6,847 nucleotides of DNA from Planctomycetes bacterium GWF2_50_10 (GCA_001824635.1 MHYB01000027.1:1-6847), one strand, 5' to 3'. Shown: positions 1-5,748, counted from the stretch's first letter. A program made the numbers and translations. The notes: generated from the letters alone by a model not told the origin.

Positions 1-18
1 GCCTCAATTATATGAGGC
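1..18. repeat. Small hairpin at the window edge
   Basis: GCCTCA (1-6) and TGAGGC (13-18) form a perfect 6-bp stem around a 6-nt A/T loop. No T-run follows it on the plus strand, and the minus-strand downstream side lies outside the window. It could be the end of a terminator for a gene to the left, but this cannot be decided from here. Confidence 0.3.
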
Positions 19-95
19 TCTCCGTCTCTGGCTACATAGTTTCTTTTGTTTGGGGGAGCATCTCCAATATCAGGATTCGGTAGTCAGGATTATTT

Positions 96-99
96 GGAG
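96..99 (+). promoter_or_regulatory. Ribosome binding site that sets the start of the 60-residue gene
   Basis: GGAG lies 6 nt before the ATG at 106. It favours that ATG over the upstream in-frame TTG at 46, which follows a TAG at 37-39 and has no Shine-Dalgarno sequence. This is the clearest Shine-Dalgarno sequence in the window. Confidence 0.55.
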
Positions 100-105
100 A
101 AGCAG

Positions 106-288
106 ATGTTAGAGATACTGGAAAATGCGTGGCTGGTGCTCTTGATCTTTATTGAGAGATGCGCAGCCGTCGTGGTAAATGCAGCTACTGCTGTTCATAT
201 TTATCTGATGGGGCTGGTGGTTTTTCAGTTCACGTCGATAATGCGAAAGAGAGACGAGGCCAGAAGACAAGGAAATAAGGACAAGTAA
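106..288 (+). CDS. Small membrane protein, unknown function (60 aa)
   Basis: I do not recognise this protein. It starts at an ATG with a well-spaced GGAG and ends at TAA. Residues about 9-42 are strongly hydrophobic and could form one long or two short membrane segments interrupted by a Glu-Arg-Cys turn near 17-19. The last 15 or so residues are highly charged and mostly basic, as expected for a cytoplasmic tail under the positive-inside rule. It is the only plausible plus-strand gene and is convergent with the large minus-strand gene ending at 641. No confident promoter is visible upstream. A TTG start at 46 would give 80 residues, but the added part is not hydrophobic and has no ribosome binding site. 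The composition and ribosome binding site support a real gene; its length alone would not. Confidence 0.5.
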   Translation: MLEILENAWLVLLIFIERCAAVVVNAATAVHIYLMGLVVFQFTSIMRKRDEARRQGNKDK

Positions 289-379
289 ACCCAACCCGCA
301 ACATTCTCTTATTCGGCGGTAATCACGCGCAATCAGCGAAACTTGTCCTCGCGCAGGCGGGGATCAGCGTCTAATTCTT

Positions 380-574
380 GGTACTGGGTACTGGTTGTCG
401 GATGCTAGTTACTAAGCAGTCAGTAGATCATGCTACACACGAAAGTGTTGCTGGTTGCTTGTTGCTCGTTGCTGGTTAACCAGAAACCAGTACCCAGCAA
501 CCAGAAACGCACACTTTGTAGCCTAAACATCGTACCACTTAGTAACCAGCACCTGGCATCTAGCAACCAGCACC
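380..574. repeat. 195-bp imperfect palindrome of degenerate heptamer repeats
   Basis: The outer arms 380-419 and 535-574 match as inverted repeats at 29 of 40 positions. The centre is the perfect palindrome CTGGTTAACCAG (472-483), which lies at the midpoint of the arms. The sequence has a 7-nt period: GTACTGG at 381 and 388; GTTGCTG/T/C/G at 447, 454, 461 and 468; then complement-type units such as AGTACCC (489) and AGCAACC (496); and CCAGCAC at 546 and 567. The left half is therefore tandem GGTTGCT-like heptamers and the right half their reverse complement. It resembles the heptameric short tandem repeats known from some bacterial genomes, such as the cyanobacterial STRR class. Its function is unknown. 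It could form a very long hairpin between the two convergent genes. Confidence 0.75.
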
Positions 575-590
575 GGCTTTTTTTAAGCCC
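571..590 (+). terminator. Possible terminator for plus-strand transcripts
   Basis: The right arm of the large palindrome ends at 574, and a T7 run follows at 578-584. GGCTT (575-579) and AAGCC (585-589) also pair around a T5 loop. A giant hairpin followed by GGC and seven T residues could stop transcripts from the small plus-strand gene, but the immediate stem is not a textbook intrinsic terminator. Confidence 0.3.
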
Positions 591-606
591 GCAACCCGCA
601 ACAGTT

Positions 607-630
607 ACAAACCCGACTGTGTCAGGCGGG
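607..630 (-). terminator. Candidate intrinsic terminator of the flagellar-cluster transcript
   Basis: Read on the minus strand, CCCG-C-CTG ACA CAG-T-CGGG (630-612) forms a stem of 4 plus 3 pairs with one C-T mismatch and a 3-nt loop. It is followed by TTTGT (611-607). It begins 10 nt past the stop codon of the FlhA-like gene. The T tract is short, so efficiency is uncertain. Confidence 0.4.
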
Positions 631-640
631 CGGGCCGGGG

Positions 641-2080
641 CTAGATCGCTTCTTTGATCAGGTCGGCGTCGTAAATTATTTTAAAGCCAACATCTTCGAG
701 AGTATCCAGCAGGGCTGAAAGAGGCCCGACCGGCCCCATTGTGATTGTAATTTTCATTGCTTCTGGCCCATCTGTTTTGAGTGACGAAAGATCCTGCACA
801 AACGGTGAAGGCGAATAAACAAGCACATGATCGAACGCCCTGGCCGCGTTTTTGATCTTCTTTGCCAGCGGAACTTTTTCGTCGGCGGGACTCACCCAGA
901 AATCGTGCTCAGTGAGCACGGCTTTTCCTGCATTGGCCTGGCAGTCGAGATCGAATACCGCTGCGATGGCGTTCCTGCTGAAATCATTATCGATGACAAG
1001 GCATCGTTTTTTCATCTGCGCAAGGTTAATTGCTACATTTACCGGCACGGTAACAGGCAGGAAATCCTTTGACTGGCCCGCGAACAGCGTTATGGATTTG
1101 CCGCACGCGAATATTTCGGCCGCGATCGGCTCGTAATAGTCGTTAACCGCAAAAAATCTCGCTATCGAACTTTTCTCATCAGGCACGGCAATAGCTGGTT
1201 CGAAATCATGCTCCTGGGCAAGATGCGAATTGCTCAGGTCAAAATCCCTTCCCGGCTCGATCTCGTGGTCAAAATCTTCAATTTCCCGCTGATCAATTAC
1301 GGAACTTTCGACCGGAATAGCTTGCTTGCTTTCATGATCATCATCGCTGGAATCAGCATGGGCAGGAAAAACAAAATCTTTCTTCATCAATATGGCGAAA
1401 GAAACCAGCAGCATTGCTAGCGGCATAGCAGTCAGTGCGGAATTTGCCATAACAAGGCCAAGCCCAAATTTTTCTGACGGATCCATAATGGCCAGTGTGG
1501 CGGCCGCGAATCCGGCGGCAAGGGTTACGACCAGCCAAGCAGCCGTATCGGCACCGAGCATTTTGCTCATTGTTATGGATGCGCGGTAAAAGCGTGCAAG
1601 CGGTTGATCATCGGCTGACTGTGCAAGTCTTGCCTCGGCAGAGCGGGTTATAGTTTCTGATAGCCTCAGTCCCGCTATCCCAAGCATTATTGCAATGCCG
1701 CACCACGCCGAAGCAGAATACCACGATCCGAAAACCGGCCCGACCGCACTGATTAATCCATTTGTTTCCTGCTTGAGCAGGATCGCCTTGGAAATGTTTA
1801 CTCCCAGGCCCAGCCGCAAAAAAAGTATTACCGCCGCTATAAGCGGAAAATTAAAAATATCGCCGGGCTTTCTCACCACCACAGCCACGAAAAGGCCGAA
1901 AGCGGAAAAAGTCAAAAGGCCGATGAGCAGTATGCCATTTAAAAGCCCGAATGCAGGACTTACAAATGCCGCCAGTATCACCAATGCGAAAAGCGCAAAG
2001 AATGCGCGCGGAGACTTGCTCTCCTGCAACACTCCGTGGGAATCCTTTGCCGCATTTGTCGATGGTGTACTGCCGTGCAT
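641..2080 (-). CDS. FlhA-like membrane domain fused to a degenerate MinD/BY-kinase-like domain (479 aa)
   Basis: Residues 26-232 hold about six membrane segments and align by eye with the FlhA N-terminal domain. A hydrophobic LLN stretch (46-48) stands where FlhA has LLD. Residues 70-79 read RKPGDIFNFP, like FlhA RRPxDFSxFP. LFLRLGLGV (86-94) matches TLLRLxLNV. FYRASITMSKMLGAD (164-178) matches FYGAMDGASKFVRGD. The GKQMAIDAD loop of FlhA is missing, as are TM7-8. An acidic linker (about 241-305) follows. Residues 318-479 resemble a MinD/BY-kinase fold: NLAQMKKRCLVIDND (352-366) is a good Walker A' region, but GQSKDFLPV (335-343) stands where GxxGKS/T should be, and VLVYSP (419-424) replaces the Walker B VIIDSP. 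True FlhA is about 690 residues with a different cytoplasmic domain, so this is a derived paralogue or pseudo-enzyme. The ATG at 2080 is preferred because a promoter lies just upstream; a TTG at 2110 would add ten residues. Its function is unknown; a role in flagellar export or its control is inferred from position. Confidence 0.75.
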   Translation of the reverse strand: MHGSTPSTNAAKDSHGVLQESKSPRAFFALFALVILAAFVSPAFGLLNGILLIGLLTFSAFGLFVAVVVRKPGDIFNFPLIAAVILFLRLGLGVNISKAILLKQETNGLISAVGPVFGSWYSASAWCGIAIMLGIAGLRLSETITRSAEARLAQSADDQPLARFYRASITMSKMLGADTAAWLVVTLAAGFAAATLAIMDPSEKFGLGLVMANSALTAMPLAMLLVSFAILMKKDFVFPAHADSSDDDHESKQAIPVESSVIDQREIEDFDHEIEPGRDFDLSNSHLAQEHDFEPAIAVPDEKSSIARFFAVNDYYEPIAAEIFACGKSITLFAGQSKDFLPVTVPVNVAINLAQMKKRCLVIDNDFSRNAIAAVFDLDCQANAGKAVLTEHDFWVSPADEKVPLAKKIKNAARAFDHVLVYSPSPFVQDLSSLKTDGPEAMKITITMGPVGPLSALLDTLEDVGFKIIYDADLIKEAI

Positions 2081-2088
2081 TGGGCTAT

Positions 2089-2117
2089 ATTCTACGCTAA
2101 AAGCCGGCAAATTTCAA
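2089..2117 (-). promoter_or_regulatory. Sigma70-type promoter of the FlhA-like gene
   Basis: On the minus strand, TTGAAA (2117-2112) and TAGAAT (2094-2089) are separated by exactly 17 nt, and each matches the consensus hexamer at 5 of 6 positions. The expected transcription start is near 2082, two bases before the ATG at 2080. The mRNA would thus be leaderless or nearly so, which fits the absence of a Shine-Dalgarno sequence. The promoter lies outside the hairpin element and would free this gene from the fliO-flhB transcript. Confidence 0.55.
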
Positions 2118-2138
2118 GACACTTATCAGCAATAACAT

Positions 2139-2301
2139 TAGAAGCCATTTCACAACCTCATTTGGGCTTCAAATGGATCTTTTTGCCGCTTGCGGCGTCG
2201 CCCTGCATCGCAATAGTAAGCAACTATTGCTGTTTCGGTCTCCTTGCCAGCGACAAAAATCTCTCATTTTCGCTCCAAAGCAGGTTATGAAATGACTTCT
2301 A
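2139..2301. repeat. 163-bp symmetric imperfect palindrome, MITE-like or RNA hairpin
   Basis: The terminal arms, AGGTTATGAAATGACTTCTA (2282-2301) and the reverse complement of 2139-2158, match at 18 of 20 positions. Inward, without any shift of register, follow TTTGG/CCAAA, AAATG/CATTT and an 11-bp block TTTTTGTCGCT/AGCGGCAAAAA (minus-strand reading). At the tip is the perfect 8-bp stem GCAATAGT/ACTATTGC (2210-2217, 2223-2230) around a 5-nt loop centred on 2220, the exact midpoint. The three single-base differences in the terminal and 11-bp helices become G-U pairs in minus-strand RNA. Both ends carry TA (2139-2140 and 2300-2301), as expected of a MITE inserted at a TA target. The end next to flhB supplies its TAG stop. 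No gene fits inside it. Confidence 0.8.
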
Positions 2302-3357
2302 GAGCCGTTTTCTTAACCTGTAAATCATCGCAAGTACCTCTGCGACCGCCACATACAGCGCTTCGGGTATGGGCTGGCCAGCTTCTACGGTGCCAAAGAT
2401 CGCTCTTGCCAGTTCTGGCCTGTGAATAATGGGTATGCCGTGTGAGCGGGCGATCTCTTTGATCTTTTCGCAGAGATGGTCTGGCCCTTTGGCTACCACA
2501 AGCGGCGCGCTCATCTTGGGATCGTATTTGATCGCTACCGCAACGTGTGTCGGGTTGACGATCACCACGTTGGCCTTTGGCACCTCCTGGAGCATGCGTT
2601 TCATCGCCATTTCGAACTGCATGGTTCGGATCTTGCGTTTTATTTCGGGCGAGCCTTCTTCCTCTTTTCTTTCCTGCTTTACTTCCTGGCGGGTCATTTT
2701 TAGATCGTGTATGTACTTCCATTTCTGGTATATCACGTCTACGGCTGCGATTATGCACACCGCAATTGCCAGGCGTATAAGTATGCCGAATACCAGCGAT
2801 GCTATTGACGCAAGTATCTCGGCGGCGCCAAGCCATCGCAGTGTCGCAAGGTCGTCCATTTTGTCGCGCAGATAAATGTAAACCACGATCGAAAGTACCG
2901 TCAGTTTAACTACGCTTATGGCCAGGTTCATAAGTGCCTGGGTTGAAAATAGATTTGAAATACCTTTGACGGGGCTTATGTTATTAAGCTGAAATTTCAG
3001 CGCACTGGGAGCGAAATTCAGTCCCGTAACCGTTATTGAGCCTACTATAGCCGCGACTGTTATAGCCAAAAACATGGGCGTTATCGCCAATGTAAAACCC
3101 ACGAGCCTGGCTTTTGCAAAATCCATAAAAGCATCGGGACCTTGAAAAACAGATGTTTTGCAATTGATCCCGAGTATCAATTCGCCGCGTATCCACCTGA
3201 GCAACTCCGGGCCGGTGAGCCAGAGTGTAAGCATGATCGCGATGATTATCATCGCAGAGGGCAGTTCCTGTGATTGTGGAACCTGGCCTTCGCCTCGCGC
3301 TTTGCGGATGCGTTTGCCCGATGGTTTCTCTGTTTTTTCGCCGGCGCCTTTGTCCAT
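2299..3357 (-). CDS. flhB: Flagellar export switch protein FlhB (352 aa)
   Basis: FlhB is an inner-membrane component of the flagellar type III export apparatus; its autocleaving cytoplasmic domain switches export from rod/hook to filament substrates. The N-terminus (EKTEKPSGKRIRKAR, 7-21) is the usual basic FlhB leader. About four membrane segments follow between 34 and 210, then a charged linker (about 215-245), then the cytoplasmic domain. The cleavage site NPTH is at 268-271, with the cut expected between N268 and P269, and the preceding RMLQEVPKANVVIV is near consensus. Length is normal. It starts 3 nt after the fliR stop, so translation is probably coupled. Its TAG stop is formed by the end of the 163-bp hairpin element, so insertion of that element appears to have left the protein intact. 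Confidence 0.97.
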   Translation of the reverse strand: MDKGAGEKTEKPSGKRIRKARGEGQVPQSQELPSAMIIIAIMLTLWLTGPELLRWIRGELILGINCKTSVFQGPDAFMDFAKARLVGFTLAITPMFLAITVAAIVGSITVTGLNFAPSALKFQLNNISPVKGISNLFSTQALMNLAISVVKLTVLSIVVYIYLRDKMDDLATLRWLGAAEILASIASLVFGILIRLAIAVCIIAAVDVIYQKWKYIHDLKMTRQEVKQERKEEEGSPEIKRKIRTMQFEMAMKRMLQEVPKANVVIVNPTHVAVAIKYDPKMSAPLVVAKGPDHLCEKIKEIARSHGIPIIHRPELARAIFGTVEAGQPIPEALYVAVAEVLAMIYRLRKRL

Positions 3358-3360
3358 ATT

Positions 3361-4113
3361 TTATAAAGGCAGGATGTTCTTCATCATCCGCATGAATTCG
3401 TACACATAAGAATTGAAATACGGCAGCAGTAATGCCAGGATGACCAGACCCAGGGCGATCTTGATAGGCAGGCTTATAAAGAGTATGTCCATTTCAGGCA
3501 TTATCTTTGAAGCTATCGCAAGGACGATCATCAGCACCATCGAGGCCGCCAGCATCGGTGCGGCAAGCTTAAATCCGTAAAGCAGCATATCCGAACCCGC
3601 CTGTATCACCCCCGTTACGAGCATGGTAATATCCGGGATCGAACCAATGGGAAAGCATTCAAAACTCGAACCAAGTGCCGCAAGGAGCCAGTGGTGAAAA
3701 TTCGCCGATAGCAGAAGCAGAATGAAAACCATCTCCAAAAAAGTGCTGATCGCCTGTCCAGGTTCGCCCGTGAGCGGATCCAGCACTTCCGCCATGGAAA
3801 GTCCCATTTCCTGTTCGATTATCGTGCCGGCCAGCTTGACCGTTGAAAACAGCATTGTCGTCGCAAGCCCCAGCGCAAAGCCATATATAGCTTCATAGCA
3901 GATCAGAAGGCCAGCCTGGAGAAGTGACATATCACCCGGGTTAAATCCCAAAGGCATCACCATTGCAAAAAAGATCGTCAGCAGCATCGCCATTGCCACT
4001 TTTACCGCTGCTGGTATCGCAGGCCATTCGAAAAGCGGCATTGAAACGAAAAACGCACTCACTCTTGTAAGTACCAGCAACAGACCCAGCAGTTTGGCAA
4101 CAAGAAATTCCAT
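3361..4113 (-). CDS. fliR: Flagellar export gate protein FliR (250 aa)
   Basis: FliR is the single-copy subunit that completes the FliP5-FliQ4-FliR1 export channel in the inner membrane. The protein is hydrophobic throughout, with about six membrane segments. Recognisable family stretches are RVSAFFVSMPLF (18-29), the central AGTIIEQEMGLSMAEVLDP region (about residues 95-113) and the ISLPIKIALGLVILALLLPYF segment near the C-terminus. Length is typical (250-265). It begins 2 nt after the fliQ stop and ends 3 nt before flhB. No separate Shine-Dalgarno sequence is obvious, so it is probably translated by coupling. Confidence 0.95.
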   Translation of the reverse strand: MEFLVAKLLGLLLVLTRVSAFFVSMPLFEWPAIPAAVKVAMAMLLTIFFAMVMPLGFNPGDMSLLQAGLLICYEAIYGFALGLATTMLFSTVKLAGTIIEQEMGLSMAEVLDPLTGEPGQAISTFLEMVFILLLLSANFHHWLLAALGSSFECFPIGSIPDITMLVTGVIQAGSDMLLYGFKLAAPMLAASMVLMIVLAIASKIMPEMDILFISLPIKIALGLVILALLLPYFNSYVYEFMRMMKNILPL

Positions 4114-4115
4114 TT

Positions 4116-4388
4116 CTAGAAATGCCCGACTTTGGAAATATGCGAAAAAATGTCGATCGTGAACTTCAGTGTTATCTCCAGCATCCAGGAGCCAAAGAGC
4201 AGAATGGTGAATCCTACCGCGATGAGCTTGGGAACTACCGTGAGGGTCATATCGCGAATAGAAGTAACTGCCTGGAGAATCGAAATTATAAGCCCCACGA
4301 GCGTGCAGACTATCAGCACCGGCGCCGAAAGCAGCAGGGCGGTTTCAAGTGTATATCTGCCCAGGTATAAGATTAAATTTGCGTCCAT
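4116..4388 (-). CDS. fliQ: Flagellar export gate protein FliQ (90 aa)
   Basis: FliQ is the small two-helix subunit packed around the FliP/FliR channel. Two hydrophobic hairpin segments (about 17-38 and 54-74) flank the conserved loop QAVTSIRDMTLTVVPK (39-54), which corresponds to the family's QxxTqxxxxTLtfvPK. Its length of 90 residues is standard. The start ATG overlaps the fliP stop by one base (TAATG, 4390-4386), a typical arrangement for translational coupling. Confidence 0.95.
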   Translation of the reverse strand: MDANLILYLGRYTLETALLLSAPVLIVCTLVGLIISILQAVTSIRDMTLTVVPKLIAVGFTILLFGSWMLEITLKFTIDIFSHISKVGHF

Positions 4389-5203
4389 TAATTAAATCCC
4401 ATGCTAAGGCTCTTTGCCAGCAAACCCCAGCCATCCACTAATATGAACAATATCAGCTTGAACGGCAGCGAGATCATCTGCGGCGGCAGCATCATCATGC
4501 CCGCGCTTAGCAGAATGCTCGACACCACAAGATCGATCAGCAGGAATGGTATGAACAGCAGACAGCCAATTTCAAATGACGTTCTGAACTCGCTTATGAT
4601 AAATGCCGGCGTAATGATGTGCAGGCCCAAATCGAGCGGGCTGGCAGGCCTTTGGATCTTCGCCATTTCGACGAATACCGCCAGGTCCTGCGGGCGGGTC
4701 TGCTTGAGCATGAATTCTTTTATGTAGCCGGCCGATATTTTCGCGGCTGCGTCGGTCGTTATTTTATTTGCGACGTATGGTGTGATCGCGTCGGCATTTA
4801 TTTTGGAAAACGTCGGGGCCATCGTAAACAGCGTCAAAAACAAGGCCAGCCCTATTATCGCTATCGTCGGAGGTATCGTCTGCGTTGTCAACGCCCTGCG
4901 TACGAACGAAAGCACGATTATTATCCGCGTAAAGGAGGTCATCATGACCAGCAAGCTCGGCAGTATCGCAAGAGCAGAAAATACAATCACCAGCCTTATC
5001 GGCCCGGACCACTCCTTGGTGCCTATGTTGTCGGGCGATGTGGCTTTATCGATCACGTTGAGCATATCGCCTACGCCGGGCATCGCGGGCACATTGCTGT
5101 CTGCCCCCAAGGCAGGCACGACCGCGGCCAATACCAGAAATGCGATGAAATATTTATATGATCCCAATTTATGCACCTGTTTCTTTGGTTTGCTCGCATT
5201 CAT
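4388..5203 (-). CDS. fliP: Flagellar export gate protein FliP (271 aa)
   Basis: FliP forms the pentameric core of the export gate. The N-terminus has a lysine-rich stretch and a hydrophobic core (about 18-33) ending ALGA|DS, consistent with the cleaved signal peptide known for FliP. Family signatures are TSFTRIIIVLSFVRRALTTQ, GLALFLTLFTMAP, FMLKQTRPQDLAVF, the SEFRTSFEIGCLLFIPFLLID segment and GMMMLPPQMISLPFKLILF near the C-terminus. Length is slightly above the usual 245-255 because of the leader. It overlaps fliO by 35 nt, and in-frame GTG and TTG codons at residues 10 and 13 are alternative starts, though the signal sequence would survive either. It is joined to fliQ by TAATG. Confidence 0.97.
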   Translation of the reverse strand: MNASKPKKQVHKLGSYKYFIAFLVLAAVVPALGADSNVPAMPGVGDMLNVIDKATSPDNIGTKEWSGPIRLVIVFSALAILPSLLVMMTSFTRIIIVLSFVRRALTTQTIPPTIAIIGLALFLTLFTMAPTFSKINADAITPYVANKITTDAAAKISAGYIKEFMLKQTRPQDLAVFVEMAKIQRPASPLDLGLHIITPAFIISEFRTSFEIGCLLFIPFLLIDLVVSSILLSAGMMMLPPQMISLPFKLILFILVDGWGLLAKSLSMGFN

Positions 5204-5636
5204 CCGTCAGTGCCAGTGTTACATCCGCCAGCATCCGAACGGAATCGGCGCTTGAGCCGATAAGGAACTTTTGCGTCCCCACCTCGATGATGTGTACCTG
5301 CCTTTGGGGTGCCAAAGTCACTGTTTCCAGAAGTTTGATATTTTTGCCCTTAGCGGCAGCGATCTTTGGCAGGTATTTCTTGCTCGCCCATATCGCGACC
5401 GAACCGACTACCAGCACGATTATTATCGCCGCCAGCAGTTTGGTTAAGGCCTCGCTCGTTGGTGTTTTGTCCGCTGCCCCAGGCGTCGCGTTTGGGTCTG
5501 CCTTGTACTGTTCCCACACGCTTGCGGTGGCTTTCGTGTCCGACCGCGATACCGCCGCCGCCCCGATTATCGCCAATACCGCAAGTGCAATAACCGCTAC
5601 ATTAAATCCCTTTTTGTCTTTTCCAATACTTTTCAT
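5169..5636 (-). CDS. fliO: Flagellar assembly protein FliO (155 aa)
   Basis: FliO is a small, poorly conserved membrane protein that helps FliP oligomerise. This one has an N-terminal hydrophobic segment (about 12-29, possibly a signal peptide), a polar stretch rich in Ala, Thr and Pro (about 31-63), a second membrane helix (about 66-84), and a cytoplasmic domain. In that domain, IKLLETVTLAPQRQVHIIEV (100-119) and KFLIGSSADSVRMLADV (123-139) match the FliO pattern of a beta-rich domain (L..e...lgpr..l.lvev....lLiG). The assignment rests on this pattern and on its position directly before fliP. The start is ATG; GGGG lies only one base upstream, too close for an ordinary ribosome binding site. 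Confidence 0.9.
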   Translation of the reverse strand: MKSIGKDKKGFNVAVIALAVLAIIGAAAVSRSDTKATASVWEQYKADPNATPGAADKTPTSEALTKLLAAIIIVLVVGSVAIWASKKYLPKIAAAKGKNIKLLETVTLAPQRQVHIIEVGTQKFLIGSSADSVRMLADVTLALTDECEQTKETGA

Positions 5637-5732
5637 GCCCCATGGATATGCAAAAACAGTACCACTGGCGCAGAACCGTGTTTTCGCTTAGATATGGCAA
5701 TTCAGGAGTTCACGGCATGGTAAGCGCACCGT

Positions 5733-5748
5733 AACTATGCGCATAGTT
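5733..5748. promoter_or_regulatory. Perfect 16-bp palindrome in the fliO upstream gap
   Basis: AACTATGCGCATAGTT is its own reverse complement and overlaps the TAA stop of the upstream gene by one base. It lies about 100 nt before the fliO start. It has no loop and no T-run, so an intrinsic terminator is unlikely. The shape suits a binding site for a dimeric regulator. No convincing sigma70 or sigma28 promoter is visible in the rest of the gap (5637-5732). Confidence 0.4.

Larger units (their letters stand above)
289..640. other. Convergent intergenic region rich in repeats
   Basis: No credible gene lies here. Open frames across 430-657 are made of repeat sequence. The region holds a 9-bp inverted repeat (278-286 with 341-349) across the stop of the small gene, the 195-bp heptamer palindrome (380-574), a T7 run (578-584) and a terminator-like hairpin for the minus-strand gene (607-630). 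The 12-mer CAACCCGCAACA occurs at 292-303 and again at 592-603, exactly 300 nt apart. Nothing is recognised between about 350 and 379. Confidence 0.6.

Noticed and set aside
278..349. 9-bp inverted repeat AGGACAAGT / ACTTGTCCT
   Set aside because: The 54-nt loop, the lack of a T-run and the overlap with a stop codon make a terminator or operator role unsupported; chance is plausible.
380..574. CRISPR array
   Set aside because: Repeat units are 7 nt, degenerate and without unique spacers, and they switch strand at the centre.
430..657. Plus-strand open frame of 75 codons
   Set aside because: It is translated heptamer repeat followed by the antisense end of the FlhA-like gene. Its composition is low complexity and it has no ribosome binding site.
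2139..2301. Integron attC site
   Set aside because: There are no paired R/L core boxes (GTTRRRY / RYYYAAC) at the ends, no integrase, and the hairpin is symmetric to its tip.
2285..2836. 183-codon minus-strand frame inside flhB
   Set aside because: It is a shifted frame of flhB, which has full-length family motifs in the other frame. Its Arg-rich composition shows it is a shadow.
4619..5161. Long plus-strand open frame opposite fliP
   Set aside because: It is antisense to a clear fliP frame, and its Arg/Tyr/His-rich composition is typical of a shadow frame.
5158..5691. 177-codon plus-strand open frame opposite fliO
   Set aside because: It is antisense to fliO with no start signal; its Ala/Ser/Thr-rich sequence reflects complement codon bias.
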